This document shows positions 55,234 to 64,000 of a stretch of 64,000 bases of DNA, piece by piece. The notes beneath the pieces were generated by a model. The model was not told the DNA's origin. It did no database searches and saw only the letters and a program-made list of their open reading frames with translations. Made by a program: the position numbers and the translations under genes. The stretch is from NCBI GenBank assembly GCA_944358375.1, contig CALVQT010000003.1:1-64000 (forward strand). The letters are read 5' to 3'. Positions within the stretch are counted from its first letter, which is position 1. Each line of letters begins with the position of its first letter. The stretch comes from an uncultured Bacilli bacterium. Its GTDB lineage: Bacteria; Bacillota_I; Bacilli_A; RF39; UBA660.

Positions 55234-56166
55234 TTATTTTCTAATTATTGTTCCTACTTTACCTTCAAGAGCCAAAGAAGCTTTTTTAAGTGACGTTATC
55301 ATTGCATAACCTTTTTTTGTAAAAGATGCAAAATCTATACACGCTTCAATTTTAGGCAACATACTTCCCTCAGCAAATTCTTTATCTTTTATGAATTCCT
55401 TTGCTTCCTTTATAGTCATTTCTCTAATCTTATGTTCATCTTTCTCATTGTAATTTATATATACCTCATCAACTGCTGTTAAAATTAAAAATAAATCAGC
55501 TTGTAAAGAACAAGCAAGTCTAGAACTTGTCCTATCTTTATCAATAACAGCATCAACTCCTTTATAACCCTTTTTGTCTTTAATAACAGGTATTCCACCA
55601 CCACCACAAGCAATAACAATATTTCCTTTATCAAGAAGATGTTTAATTGTATTAATTTCTACAATTTTAATTGGTTTTGGAGATGCAACAACTCTTCTAT
55701 ATCCACGTCCAGCATCTTCTTTCATAATATATCCTTTTTCTTTAACTAATTTTTCTGCTTCCTCTTTTGTATAAAATCTACCAATTGGTTTAGTAGGATT
55801 AGAAAATGCAGGATCGTTTTTATCTACTTCTACTTGAGTAATAACTGTTAAACAATTTCTTCTTAATCCTCTTTTAACAAGTTCCCTTTGAATAGATTGT
55901 TGTAAATGATACCCTATATACCCTTGGGACATTGCTCCACACTCTGCAAATGGCATCTCTGGAGAATTAGTTTCTTCGTGAGAAACTTCCATTGCTAAAT
56001 TTATCATGCCAACTTGAGGACCATTTCCATGAGTTATTATCACTTTATTTCCTTTTTCAACTAAATCCACAATACTTTTAGCTGTTTCTTTAACTAATTG
56101 CAATTGTTCTTGGGGAGTTGAACCTAATGCATTCCCTCCAAGAGCTATAACCATTCTTTTTTTCAT
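55234..56166 (-). CDS. arcC: Carbamate kinase
   Basis: 310 residues. It transfers phosphate from carbamoyl phosphate to ADP, the ATP-yielding last step of agmatine (or arginine) fermentation. ALGGNALG, THGNGPQVGMI, ACGGGGIPVI and AVIDKDRTSSRLA are family hallmarks. Beside agmatine deiminase and putrescine carbamoyltransferase it fits the agmatine form (aguC). It is separated from aguA by a terminator and a 190-nt gap, so it probably has its own promoter; a TATAAT lies at 56198-56193. Confidence 0.95.
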   Translation of the reverse strand: MKKRMVIALGGNALGSTPQEQLQLVKETAKSIVDLVEKGNKVIITHGNGPQVGMINLAMEVSHEETNSPEMPFAECGAMSQGYIGYHLQQSIQRELVKRGLRRNCLTVITQVEVDKNDPAFSNPTKPIGRFYTKEEAEKLVKEKGYIMKEDAGRGYRRVVASPKPIKIVEINTIKHLLDKGNIVIACGGGGIPVIKDKKGYKGVDAVIDKDRTSSRLACSLQADLFLILTAVDEVYINYNEKDEHKIREMTIKEAKEFIKDKEFAEGSMLPKIEACIDFASFTKKGYAMITSLKKASLALEGKVGTIIRK

Positions 56167-56329
56167 ACTATCTCCTTATTATTTTTATAACTATTATACT
56201 ATTATTTTGAGTATAACATAAATAAATAAAATTAAAAAGAAGTTTATTAAATTTTTTTAATAAAATTGTAATGTTAAAATAAAAACATCTCATTATAATT
56301 TTATTAATAATATATTTTATTGCTAAATA

Positions 56330-56362
56330 AAAAGATTTTAGTTTTCACTAAAACCTTTTATT
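56330..56362 (-). terminator. aguA terminator
   Basis: On the minus strand AGGTTTTAGT-GAAA-ACTAAAATCT is followed by TTTTATTT. It separates ptcA-aguD-aguA from the arcC-pot operon. Confidence 0.75.
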
Positions 56363-57461
56363 TTATTTGTACCTCTGGTACTTGTTGTGTAATACAATGA
56401 ATATTACCTCCACCAAGTAAAATTTCTCTTGCATAAATTGGTACTATTTCACGATCAGGATATAATTCTTTTAATAATTTAATTGCTTTATCATCATTTG
56501 GATCATTAAATACTGGTAATGCAACAAATCCGTTTCCAGTATAATAATTTACATATGATGCAGCAAGCCTATCTCCTTCTTTTCTAGGTAGTGTTCCATC
56601 GATACTATCTACTCCAGTACTTTCACCTTTAGTAATTAAAATTGGTGTAGGAGTGTACATCTTGTGAATTTCCAACTTTCTACCCTTAGCATCAGTTTGA
56701 TTACTTAAATAATCAAATGCAGCTTTACTTCTTTCATATTGCGGATCATTTTCATCATCTGTCCAAGCTAAAACGACAACTCCGGGACGTACAAAATTAC
56801 ACATATTATCTACATGACCATTAGTTTCATCATTATAAATTCCACTAGGAAGCCATAATATTTTAGATACATTTAAAGAATCACATAATACTTTTTCAAT
56901 TTCTTCTTTAGTTAAATTACTATTACGTCCTTCAGATAATAAACATTCCTCAGTAGTAATAAGTGTTCCTTCACCATCAACATGAATAGAACCACCTTCT
57001 AAGATAAAATCATCTAATCTATATCTGTCAACTTGTTCCAATTCGCACATTTTCATAGCTACTTTATCATCTTGATCCCAAGGAAAATATAATCCATCAA
57101 CAAGTCCACCCCAAGCATTAAACTTCCAATCAATTGCTCTTTTGTTACCTTTATTATCAATAACAAATGTAGCACCACAATCCCTTATCCAAGAATCGTT
57201 ATTACTCATTTCTACTACTTTGACATAATCTGCTAACATATTTCTAGCATTATCATATTGTGCAGCTGAAACACACATAGTTATTGGTTCATACCTACCA
57301 ATTGTATTAGCAACTTTTGTAAATACTTGTTGTGCAGGTTTACCACCTAATCTCCAATTATCTGGTCTTTCTGGCCAAATAATGTATGTGCCACTATGCC
57401 TTTCAAATTCACCAGGCATTCTAAAACCATCTTCTTTAGGTATTGTATTTAATTTTTTCAT
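56358..57461 (-). CDS. aguA: Agmatine deiminase
   Basis: 367 residues. It converts agmatine to N-carbamoylputrescine and ammonia. [26 protein letters not shown] (catalytic His) and the C-terminal [11 protein letters not shown] with the nucleophile C356 are the guanidine-deiminase motifs; WPERPDNWR is typical of the agmatine branch. Length is normal. It lies 20 nt after the exchanger gene. Ribosome site GAAAGGAAA. Confidence 0.96.
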   Translation of the reverse strand: MKKLNTIPKEDGFRMPGEFERHSGTYIIWPERPDNWRLGGKPAQQVFTKVANTIGRYEPITMCVSAAQYDNARNMLADYVKVVEMSNNDSWIRDCGATFVIDNKGNKRAIDWKFNAWGGLVDGLYFPWDQDDKVAMKMCELEQVDRYRLDDFILEGGSIHVDGEGTLITTEECLLSEGRNSNLTKEEIEKVLCDSLNVSKILWLPSGIYNDETNGHVDNMCNFVRPGVVVLAWTDDENDPQYERSKAAFDYLSNQTDAKGRKLEIHKMYTPTPILITKGESTGVDSIDGTLPRKEGDRLAASYVNYYTGNGFVALPVFNDPNDDKAIKLLKELYPDREIVPIYAREILLGGGNIHCITQQVPEVQIK

Positions 57462-57481
57462 TCTTTTTTCCTTTCTTTCAA

Positions 57482-58864
57482 TTAATCGTTTTTAACTCTC
57501 GCTGCTAAGATTTCTTGAATTATAAACGATACAGCAACGCCTACTATAAGAGCTAAATTTGCTTGAATAGATTCCCAAGTGAAATCTATAAATAATGTAA
57601 ATATAACAGCTAATACTAATAAAACACATGGTAACCAAGCAATAATATTTAATACTAAGTTATTTCCAGGGATTTTATAAGCTCTTTTAGTTTTATCAGT
57701 TTTTCTTAATTTTAAGAAAGCTGGGAATATTGGAATATAGCTAACTAATAATGTAACTAAACTTAAACTAAAGAAAGTCCAGAATAAATTGTTTGCTGTT
57801 TCACTACCAACTTCTCCTAATATAATACCAACAATTAAAATAATTCCTCCAACTATTCCATTCATAATTGCTGCCATATAAGGAACTCCTGCTTTATTTG
57901 TTTTACTAAATATTTTTGGAAGTCCTCCATCATCGGCAGAATATTTAGCTACACTATTTACGCCAAATGACCATGAAACTATATTAGCAACCATTGTATA
58001 AATAAACATTAATCCAACTGCTATAACTACGATTCTAATTAAATTTTCACTCATTCCAAGTGATGTTAATAATATTGCAAATGAATCAGTAATTCCTGCT
58101 ACTTCTGCATCTTCAACACTCATAGCAATGTTAATTCCTGTTGCTGGTAATATGTAAAATAATGCCATTAATGCTCCACCTATAATTAGTGCTTTTGGTA
58201 TTTCTTTTTTAGGATCTTCCATATCATCTGTAAATGTTGCTACTACCTCAAATCCTAAAAAATTAAATATGATAACAGAAATAAATGACAAACTAGCTAA
58301 ATCCATAGTTGGTAGCAAATCACTAACACTCTGAATTGGATTTGCACTGTGTCCAGTCTTAATATAAACATAAATGCCTAGTAATCCTAATGCTACCATA
58401 AACGCTATTTTAAAGAAAGTACCAATATTAACAATCCATTTACTTTCTCCAATTCTTTGTGTACTTAATATTGTAACTAAAACTGTATAACCAAGTTGTA
58501 ATATTAATAACCATAATAGTGATAATTCCACATCGAATATACCAGCTACAACATCAGTAACAGCAACACCTAATGATGAAATCCATAATGGGAAATTAAT
58601 CCAATAATTCCAAGCTACACGAGAAGCCATTTTTTTACCAAATGCTTTTTTAACCCAATCATACATTCCACCTTCCGTATTAAATGTAGAACCTAATTCT
58701 GCAGTAATTAATCCATAAGGTAAACAAAAACCTAAAATTAAAAATAACCACCAAAAATATTGAGTATTTCCAATAGCAGCAGTTGGTGCTACACTTTCAG
58801 CTACTAATGTAATACAAACAGTAGCTAAAATGGCATCAACTAATTTAAACTTCTTTTTTTTCAT
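57482..58864 (-). CDS. aguD: APC-family agmatine/putrescine exchanger
   Basis: 460 residues with about 12 membrane helices. The amino acid-polyamine-organocation fold is shown by [20 protein letters not shown] and [20 protein letters not shown]. Its place between putrescine carbamoyltransferase and agmatine deiminase is the same as in the enterococcal agmatine cluster, so agmatine/putrescine antiport is the likely role. Substrate specificity is inferred from context. Confidence 0.88.
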   Translation of the reverse strand: MKKKKFKLVDAILATVCITLVAESVAPTAAIGNTQYFWWLFLILGFCLPYGLITAELGSTFNTEGGMYDWVKKAFGKKMASRVAWNYWINFPLWISSLGVAVTDVVAGIFDVELSLLWLLILQLGYTVLVTILSTQRIGESKWIVNIGTFFKIAFMVALGLLGIYVYIKTGHSANPIQSVSDLLPTMDLASLSFISVIIFNFLGFEVVATFTDDMEDPKKEIPKALIIGGALMALFYILPATGINIAMSVEDAEVAGITDSFAILLTSLGMSENLIRIVVIAVGLMFIYTMVANIVSWSFGVNSVAKYSADDGGLPKIFSKTNKAGVPYMAAIMNGIVGGIILIVGIILGEVGSETANNLFWTFFSLSLVTLLVSYIPIFPAFLKLRKTDKTKRAYKIPGNNLVLNIIAWLPCVLLVLAVIFTLFIDFTWESIQANLALIVGVAVSFIIQEILAARVKND

Positions 58865-58867
58865 TTT

Positions 58868-59842
58868 TTATTCTCCTAAATTCTTTTTACATATTTCATA
58901 AGTTTCATCTCTTTTACCCATAAAATATACAAGTAATGATCTCATAGCAGTAAGTCTATTTTCAGCTTCATCAAAAACAATTGATCTATTGCAATCCATT
59001 ACTTCATCTGTTACTTCTTCTCCACGAGTTGCTGGTAAGCAATGCATAAATTTGCAATTAGTACCTGCTTTGTTCATCATTTCCATATCAACTTGATATT
59101 TTGGATAAAAAATTGCTTTTCTTTGCTCTTCTGGCAATTCTGATTCATATAATCCATACCATACATCAGTATAAATAAAATCAGCACCGTTTATGCATTC
59201 TTCATCATCAGTTACTTCAAATGTTCCACCACTAACTTCACAATTTTTGCGAGCTATCTCTTGAAAATGCTCATTTAATTGAAAGCCTTTTGGTCCAAAA
59301 TGAACAAAATGTCCACCCATTTTTGTAATTGTCATCATTAAAGATGCACAAACTTGAGTACAATCTCCAACAAATACAACTTTACAATCTTCTAATTTTT
59401 TACCAGCTGGTAAATGTTCTATGATTGTAATAAGATCTCCCATCTCTTGTGTTGGATGGTTATAATCACTCATCCCGTTAATAACTGGAATATCAGCGTT
59501 TTTAGCGAGATTCACGATTGATTCATGTTTTTGAACACGTGCCATTAAAATATCAACTAGACGAGATAATACCTTAGCAGTATCATAATAAGTTTCATGT
59601 TTACCTAGTTGAATTTGACCTGGGGCTAAATATTGCGCATGTCCACCTAATTGAGTCATGGCTGTTTCAAAAGATACACGAGTTCTTGTTGATGATTGTT
59701 CAAAAATCATACCAAGAGTTTTATGATATAGCACATTTAATGGAAATCCTGCTTTAATATTTTTCTTAATCAGTATTCCTAAATTTGCTATATCTAGCAA
59801 TTCTTCTTTAGAAAAATCACTTGTGTCAATATAACTTCTCAT
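58868..59842 (-). CDS. ptcA: Putrescine carbamoyltransferase
   Basis: 324 residues. It phosphorolyses N-carbamoylputrescine to putrescine and carbamoyl phosphate. The carbamoyl-phosphate site is STRTR (51-55), then H128-P-T-Q and HCLPAT (267-272). [13 protein letters not shown] and [18 protein letters not shown] match the putrescine enzyme rather than ornithine carbamoyltransferase. The ATG at 59842 follows AAGGAGG. The extra C-terminal helix known from the enterococcal enzyme seems shortened here. First gene of the agmatine operon. Confidence 0.9.
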   Translation of the reverse strand: MRSYIDTSDFSKEELLDIANLGILIKKNIKAGFPLNVLYHKTLGMIFEQSSTRTRVSFETAMTQLGGHAQYLAPGQIQLGKHETYYDTAKVLSRLVDILMARVQKHESIVNLAKNADIPVINGMSDYNHPTQEMGDLITIIEHLPAGKKLEDCKVVFVGDCTQVCASLMMTITKMGGHFVHFGPKGFQLNEHFQEIARKNCEVSGGTFEVTDDEECINGADFIYTDVWYGLYESELPEEQRKAIFYPKYQVDMEMMNKAGTNCKFMHCLPATRGEEVTDEVMDCNRSIVFDEAENRLTAMRSLLVYFMGKRDETYEICKKNLGE

Positions 59843-59872
59843 CTCTACCTCCTTATCATTATATCTAGGATA

Positions 59873-59902
59873 ATTATAACATTTTTTTTTTAAAAAAAAC
59901 AA
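59873..59902 (-). promoter_or_regulatory. Promoter of the agmatine operon
   Basis: TTGTTT at 59902-59897, an 18-nt spacer and TATAAT at 59878-59873. A second TATAAT at 59863-59858 lies too close to the ribosome site to be the main -10. No operator or cre site was recognised. Confidence 0.5.
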
Positions 59903-59937
59903 TACTTAATTTTTTTTTACAAGATAAACATTATGAC

Positions 59938-59966
59938 TTGAATAAGTCAAATACTTATTATATAAT
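59938..59966 (+). promoter_or_regulatory. Promoter of the PilB-type ATPase gene
   Basis: TTGAAT at 59938-59943, a 17-nt spacer and TATAAT at 59961-59966. Leader about 22 nt. It rules out the longer frame opening at 59938. Confidence 0.65.
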
Positions 59967-59994
59967 ATTTTATAGAAGAATAAGGAGGACTCCT

Positions 59995-61506
59995 ATGAAA
60001 GAATTTGATTTTGAAAAAATTCCAATCGTCGAAATTGCTAATGAAATATTATTAGATGGAGTTAAAAAAGGTGCTAGTGATATACATTTTGATCCTAATA
60101 AAAATGATTTAAAAGTAAGGATGAGAGTAGATGGAATATTATATGATTATTCAGTAGTTCCTGGAGATTATAAAAAAAATATAGTATCACGTATTAAGAT
60201 GCTAGCAAGTATGAATATTATGGAAACTAGATTACCACAAGATGGAGCTATAAAAAGTAAAATTGGAAATAAAATGTTAGATATTCGTGTATCTAGTCTT
60301 CCAACAAATTGTGGAGAAAAAATAGTTCTTCGTATTTTAGATTATTCAAGAAGTTCTCAAGGTTTAGAATCTCTTGGCTTTTCTCAAGAAAATTACGATA
60401 AAATCATTAAAATGATTAATATTCCAAATGGTATCGTACTTGTAACTGGTGCTACTGGTAGTGGTAAATCAACTACAGTATATTCAATATTACAAAAACT
60501 TAATACACGCGAAGTAAATATTATTACAGTTGAAGACCCTGTAGAAATGGATATTGAAGGTATTAATCAAGTACAAGCACAATCAGAAATAGGACTTGAT
60601 TTTGCAACAGTATTAAGAAGTATTTTAAGGCAAGACCCAGATGTAATTATGATCGGTGAAATTCGTGATAATGAAACTGCTAAAATTGCTGTAAGAGCAT
60701 CAATTACCGGACATAAAGTTTTATCAACAATACACACAAATAATGCATTAAATACTATTGAAAGACTTACTGATATGGAAGTTGAAAGATATTTGATCGG
60801 TACATCATTAAATGGTGCTATTTCTCAAAAACTAGCAAGAAAATTATGTCCTCATTGTAAAATTGAAAGAGCAACTACTGATTATGAAAAAAATATATTT
60901 AGAAGAATATTGCATAAGTCTTTAGACAATGTATATGATGCAAACATAAATGGATGTGAACATTGTTTTAAAGGATATAAAGATAGAATTGCAATTGCTG
61001 AAGTATTATTGATAAGTGATGATGTTAGAAATGCTATAACAAATGCATCTCCAAAAGAAGAAATGAGAAAACTTGTTTATGGTAAAAATAAAACTCGTAC
61101 TATTTTAGAAGATGGGCTTGAAAAAGTTGCCCTTGGAGAAACTTCATTTGATGAAATAATTAAACTCGCTGATCTAGAAGGTGATTTAGCTATACATGCA
61201 GCTAATGATAGAGATAATGGTATTACTGAAGAAGATTATTTAAATATGCCAAAATTTGAATTAAAAATAGTAGAAAATTCTCATTCTCAAGAAAACTTAA
61301 ATACAGAAGCTACAAAAAATACTAATACTGAAAATCAGATGACTAATAATATTCAAACACAAAGTAATAATTCAAATAATATCGCACAGAAAAATATTTC
61401 TACTACTATTAATTCAAATGTGCAAACACCAAATGTTGTCAGTACTAATAATGTTAATACACAAACACCTCAGAAACAAAATACAATCGAAGATATATTC
61501 ATTTAA
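59995..61506 (+). CDS. PilB/GspE-type pilus assembly ATPase
   Basis: 503 residues. Hexameric motor for type IV pilus or pseudopilus assembly. It has SDIHFDPNKN, Walker A GATGSGKST (152-160), the Asp box VEDPVEMDIEGINQVQ, Walker B LRQDPDVIMIGEIRD and the His box TGHKVLSTIHTNNA. Two CxxC pairs (CPHC and CEHC) form the zinc site of extension ATPases, excluding PilT. It lacks the large N-terminal domain of PilB, like ComGA, and ends in an Asn/Gln/Thr-rich tail of about 80 residues. The ATG at 59995 follows AAGGAGG. Confidence 0.92.
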   Translation: MKEFDFEKIPIVEIANEILLDGVKKGASDIHFDPNKNDLKVRMRVDGILYDYSVVPGDYKKNIVSRIKMLASMNIMETRLPQDGAIKSKIGNKMLDIRVSSLPTNCGEKIVLRILDYSRSSQGLESLGFSQENYDKIIKMINIPNGIVLVTGATGSGKSTTVYSILQKLNTREVNIITVEDPVEMDIEGINQVQAQSEIGLDFATVLRSILRQDPDVIMIGEIRDNETAKIAVRASITGHKVLSTIHTNNALNTIERLTDMEVERYLIGTSLNGAISQKLARKLCPHCKIERATTDYEKNIFRRILHKSLDNVYDANINGCEHCFKGYKDRIAIAEVLLISDDVRNAITNASPKEEMRKLVYGKNKTRTILEDGLEKVALGETSFDEIIKLADLEGDLAIHAANDRDNGITEEDYLNMPKFELKIVENSHSQENLNTEATKNTNTENQMTNNIQTQSNNSNNIAQKNISTTINSNVQTPNVVSTNNVNTQTPQKQNTIEDIFI

Positions 61507-61508
61507 TA

Positions 61509-61542
61509 AAAAAATCATTTCTATTTTATAGAAATGATTTTT
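61509..61542. terminator. Bidirectional terminator
   Basis: AAAATCATTTCTAT/ATAGAAATGATTTT stem, T-rich on both strands, between convergent genes. Confidence 0.8.
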
Positions 61543-62774
61543 TAATGAGAATAAGCAGCTGCCCAAGTAATACCACCATATGCATTCCAAATAGGTTCTA
61601 ATGATGCATATTCTCCAGACTTTTTACTTTGACTAGCCCAACCAGTAAATGGATCTAATAAAACTACTCCTCCATTATTACCTTTTGCAAGTGTCATATA
61701 ATGTCCTGGCACATTTATAATTACAGCTTTATTTGATTGTATTGCACTCATTATACTTTGTATAGTATTATCATATCCCCCCGTACTCAATACTTGAGCT
61801 TTAATGCCATATTTTGATAAAAAACTATTATTAGTAAGTTCACTACTAGAGGCTGCACCATATCCTTTGTATGTTCTTTGTCCACTTGATATACTTATTC
61901 CTCTTAATCCCTCAACCATGGTAATAGGTGTTATAGTCATATTTCTTGACATCCCTGCTACAATCATAGCAAGTGATGTATATCCACAAGAAGATGAACA
62001 AAATGTAGCAGGTCCACCATTGCTACCACCTCCGCTATCATAAGGAATATTACTCCACCTAGAATCGCATTGATTATAATATGGAAGTCCTAATGCATTT
62101 GCAACTGTTCCAGATCCACCAACTATAGGGCTACTATACTCATTATATTGAGAATTCATAGTAGCAGCTATTGCTTCAAGTTCATTATTTAATTCTTCTT
62201 TAATAGATGCATCATTTATTCCTTCAATTGCTTCGGCTGCTATTTGATAATCAGATAAATTTTTAGTTGAATTTACTTTTGCAATTAAGTCTTTAACATC
62301 TAAAATATATTTAATTTCCTCTAATTGCTTTTCATATTCTCCCTTTTGATTACCATCTGATACATTTCTAACAGCTCTTAATGCTTCCATATAAGTATAA
62401 TATTGTATATTATCTTTTGCCGTAGTAACCAATTGGGCTGCCCTATTATCATATGCAGCTTGTATATTTTCAACAGTTGCATTATCCAAACAAACTCTAT
62501 ATGTATCATCACCAGTTATAACATTAAAAAATGTTCCAACTATTGATGGTAATAAAATTACTACAATTGCTGCAATTATCTTTAATACTCCATCTCTCAC
62601 TGCCCTATTAACTAAATCTTCATTTTTAGATGCAACAGCACTTAAATATGTTAAAGACAATGAAACTATTAATGTAATTGGAACAACTATTCTAATTATA
62701 CCAAGAGCTATTTTTACTATTCTTAGTATTGATAATATTTCAGGCACATCACATAAAGATAATATATTAATCAT
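61542..62774 (-). CDS. Membrane-anchored C39-like cysteine peptidase
   Basis: 410 residues. Two membrane helices (about 18-45 and 62-88) in a TrbC/VirB2-like arrangement precede a helical linker (about 95-215). A papain-like C39 domain follows: PYYNQCDSRW, C263 in SSSCGYTSLAM, H358 in VPGHYMTLAK and D374 in LLDPF form the expected triad. The domain is probably outside the cell and could act on wall peptides or a secreted substrate. It converges on the pilus ATPase gene and is 21 nt after the Hpt gene. Substrate unknown. Confidence 0.72.
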   Translation of the reverse strand: MINILSLCDVPEILSILRIVKIALGIIRIVVPITLIVSLSLTYLSAVASKNEDLVNRAVRDGVLKIIAAIVVILLPSIVGTFFNVITGDDTYRVCLDNATVENIQAAYDNRAAQLVTTAKDNIQYYTYMEALRAVRNVSDGNQKGEYEKQLEEIKYILDVKDLIAKVNSTKNLSDYQIAAEAIEGINDASIKEELNNELEAIAATMNSQYNEYSSPIVGGSGTVANALGLPYYNQCDSRWSNIPYDSGGGSNGGPATFCSSSCGYTSLAMIVAGMSRNMTITPITMVEGLRGISISSGQRTYKGYGAASSSELTNNSFLSKYGIKAQVLSTGGYDNTIQSIMSAIQSNKAVIINVPGHYMTLAKGNNGGVVLLDPFTGWASQSKKSGEYASLEPIWNAYGGITWAAAYSH

Positions 62775-62795
62775 AAAAATTCCTCACTTTAAAAT

Positions 62796-63161
62796 TTATA
62801 CTTTTGTAATATAATATTTTTTGATAGTATTTAATACTTTTTTATATTCCTCAATATACTCTAAAACATGTTCTTTAATAAATTGAATATCATTTTCCTC
62901 TGCTTTAATTTGATGTTCATAAGATAAATCAGCTAATTTTTTTATGCCTAAATATAAACATTCTCCTTTAATAGAATGAACAATAATAGCATAATTTTTT
63001 AAATCATTAGTTTTAATACATTCGATTATTTTATTTCCCCTTTCCTTAGCTTGATCGTAAAAATCTAATAGTATTTCTTCATATACACTAATTTCACCAA
63101 AAGTTTCAAAAACTGAATCAACATCAAATCCACTACTTTTAAGTATACTTATATCTCTCAT
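62796..63161 (-). CDS. Hpt-domain phosphotransfer protein
   Basis: 121 residues, all helical. HSIKGECLYLG holds the HxxKG motif, with H62 as the likely phosphorylated residue of a histidine phosphotransfer domain. Stand-alone Hpt proteins link sensor kinases to response regulators. No kinase or regulator is in this window. Ribosome site GGGAAGAG. First gene before the C39-like peptidase. Confidence 0.75.
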   Translation of the reverse strand: MRDISILKSSGFDVDSVFETFGEISVYEEILLDFYDQAKERGNKIIECIKTNDLKNYAIIVHSIKGECLYLGIKKLADLSYEHQIKAEENDIQFIKEHVLEYIEEYKKVLNTIKKYYITKV

Positions 63162-63187
63162 ATCACTCTTCCCTTTTATTCAATTTT

Positions 63188-63217
63188 ATTATAACATAAT
63201 TACATATTTATAAACAA
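63188..63217 (-). promoter_or_regulatory. Promoter of the Hpt gene
   Basis: TTGTTT at 63217-63212, an 18-nt spacer and TATAAT at 63193-63188. Its -35 is one arm of the AAACAAT/ATTGTTT palindrome. Confidence 0.55.
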
Positions 63218-63227
63218 TAAATTGTTT
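63212..63227. repeat. Inverted repeat in the divergent promoter region
   Basis: AAACAAT-AA-ATTGTTT, perfect 7-bp arms. It covers the -35 of the Hpt promoter and lies between two divergent promoters, as an operator might. It could also be chance in AT-rich DNA. Confidence 0.35.
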
Positions 63228-63273
63228 TGTTTTTACTATTTTAATGTTAATTTTTGTTTACTAAAAATAATAA

Positions 63274-63302
63274 TAGACAAATTCATATAAATTATATATA
63301 AT
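63274..63302 (+). promoter_or_regulatory. Promoter of the window-end gene
   Basis: TAGACA at 63274-63279, a 17-nt spacer and TATAAT at 63297-63302; leader about 19 nt with ribosome site GGAAAGGA. Confidence 0.65.
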
Positions 63303-63327
63303 ATCAAATATTGGAAAGGATGAAATT

Positions 63328-64000
63328 ATGTTAGATTATAATAATTTGGATTATAAAACAAAAGAGCATATTAAAATTGCATTTAATTTAGCAAGTCAAT
63401 CACAAATAGAAAATGACGATGAAAAACTTTTATTATCTTTTATAGCTTCTTTTTTATTTTTTGATGATGATATTAATATAATATATAGTAAATATAAAAA
63501 GATAGATGAAAAATATAAGTTAGGAATTTTTGATAATATTAAAGAATTTGAAACTTTAAATATAAAAGACAATATTATAGAAAAAACATCTTTTTATCAA
63601 AACAATCCTAATTTAGTTAAAAAACAGGTTAATAATTTTATTGAATATATAGAATATATTAAAACTAGTTATCCAATATTTTCTACTAACATTAAACCAT
63701 TTTTATTATTCGATTTCTTTTTATATTATTATAAATGTAAGTTAAATGATAAAATAAAAGATAAAAATGTATTGCAAAGTATTAAACAAATAAAAACTAC
63801 GCAATTAGTAGATGACTTTTTTAATGAACTAGATAATTATATCGATAATAAATTTATTTCATGTGAAAAAGAACTTAATAGAAGGAGAGAAGAAATGGCT
63901 GAAGAGTTTAATAATAATGAATTAAAATTAACATTTAATGACACAATATTTTATTATAAAGATGGTAAATTTTATTTAAAATTTAATAATGATAATAACA
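63328..64000 (+). CDS. Unknown protein, truncated by window end
   Basis: At least 224 residues, open to the last base, so partial at the 3' end. It begins MLDYNNLDYKTKEHIKIAFN and is Lys/Asn/Ile-rich and mostly helical; the last visible part (LKLTFNDTIFYYKDGKFYLK) turns beta-rich. An internal ribosome-like site GGAGAGA before ATG at 63895 could mark a second start. Not recognised; no motif is visible. Strong promoter and ribosome site GGAAAGGA. Confidence 0.72.
   Translation, partial: MLDYNNLDYKTKEHIKIAFNLASQSQIENDDEKLLLSFIASFLFFDDDINIIYSKYKKIDEKYKLGIFDNIKEFETLNIKDNIIEKTSFYQNNPNLVKKQVNNFIEYIEYIKTSYPIFSTNIKPFLLFDFFLYYYKCKLNDKIKDKNVLQSIKQIKTTQLVDDFFNELDNYIDNKFISCEKELNRRREEMAEEFNNNELKLTFNDTIFYYKDGKFYLKFNNDNN

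Noticed and set aside
58868..59842. Ornithine carbamoyltransferase
   Set aside because: Sequence wording and the agmatine deiminase and exchanger neighbours fit putrescine carbamoyltransferase better.
1..64000. Mycoplasma genetic code (UGA as Trp)
   Set aside because: Several genes end in TGA followed by a separate gene start, and standard-code frames give full-length conserved proteins.
1..64000. CRISPR array, insertion sequence or prophage
   Set aside because: No regularly spaced repeats, transposase, integrase or phage structural genes were seen by reading the window.

Overview
The window looks like a chromosomal segment of a very AT-rich, Gram-positive-type bacterium, probably an uncultured member of the Bacilli near the Mollicutes-related gut lineages (RF39-like). 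This placement is inference. It rests on the low GC, fused SecDF, EzrA, a YmfF/YmfH peptidase pair, RNase HIII, a Phe T-box, a ComN-like gene upstream of secDF, a YjcZ-like tiny protein and a wall-synthesis SEDS protein. UGA is a stop codon (pnp, potC and the 41144 gene end in TGA), so this is the standard bacterial code and not the mycoplasma code. Most genes lie on the minus strand in compact operons. Many have near-consensus promoters only 5-25 nt from the Shine-Dalgarno site, and at least three appear leaderless.

Layout. 1-2.7 kb: tRNA-Thr, tRNA-Gln, tmRNA, a CDP-alcohol phosphatidyltransferase, a thioredoxin-like protein and an EIIB-like protein lacking the active cysteine. 2.7-5.6 kb: a degenerate metallophosphoesterase, a CPBP protease and tyrS. 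5.8-9.8 kb: a TasA-like surface-fibre locus (two TasA-like subunits, a SipW-type signal peptidase fused to a membrane domain, a large membrane protein) next to the housekeeping signal peptidase. 9.8-16.7 kb: rplS, ftsW, a tiny YjcZ-like protein, tmk, rnhC, mutS, dtd. 16.7-25 kb: rsh, secDF, a comN-like gene, an unknown gene, pnp and rpsO. 25-36 kb: an unknown membrane protein, an MFS-like protein, the YmfF/YmfH pair, deoD, ftsK/spoIIIE, ezrA and an unknown gene. A possible small RNA lies at 28.1 kb.

36.2-39.9 kb is the most accessory-looking part: tRNA-Met, AT-rich non-coding stretches and a three-gene operon headed by an unusual adenosine-deaminase-like protein. 39.9-43 kb: mtaB, a membrane-anchored unknown, rsmE and smr. 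43-44.2 kb: the infC-rpmI-rplT operon with a leader and an apparent AUA start for IF3. 44.2-51.4 kb: two type IV pilin-like genes, frr, a Phe T-box, pheS-pheT and proS. 51.5-59.8 kb: a polyamine island made of potABCD, carbamate kinase, agmatine deiminase, an APC-type exchanger and putrescine carbamoyltransferase. It should convert agmatine to putrescine, CO2, NH3 and ATP. 59.9-64 kb: a PilB-type ATPase, a membrane-anchored C39-like peptidase, an Hpt-domain protein and an unknown gene cut off by the window end.

The best candidates for undescribed biology are the TasA/SipW-fusion locus, the adenosine-deaminase-like operon, the small RNA at 28.1 kb, the infC AUA start, the Rsh protein with altered hydrolase residues, and the leaderless promoters.
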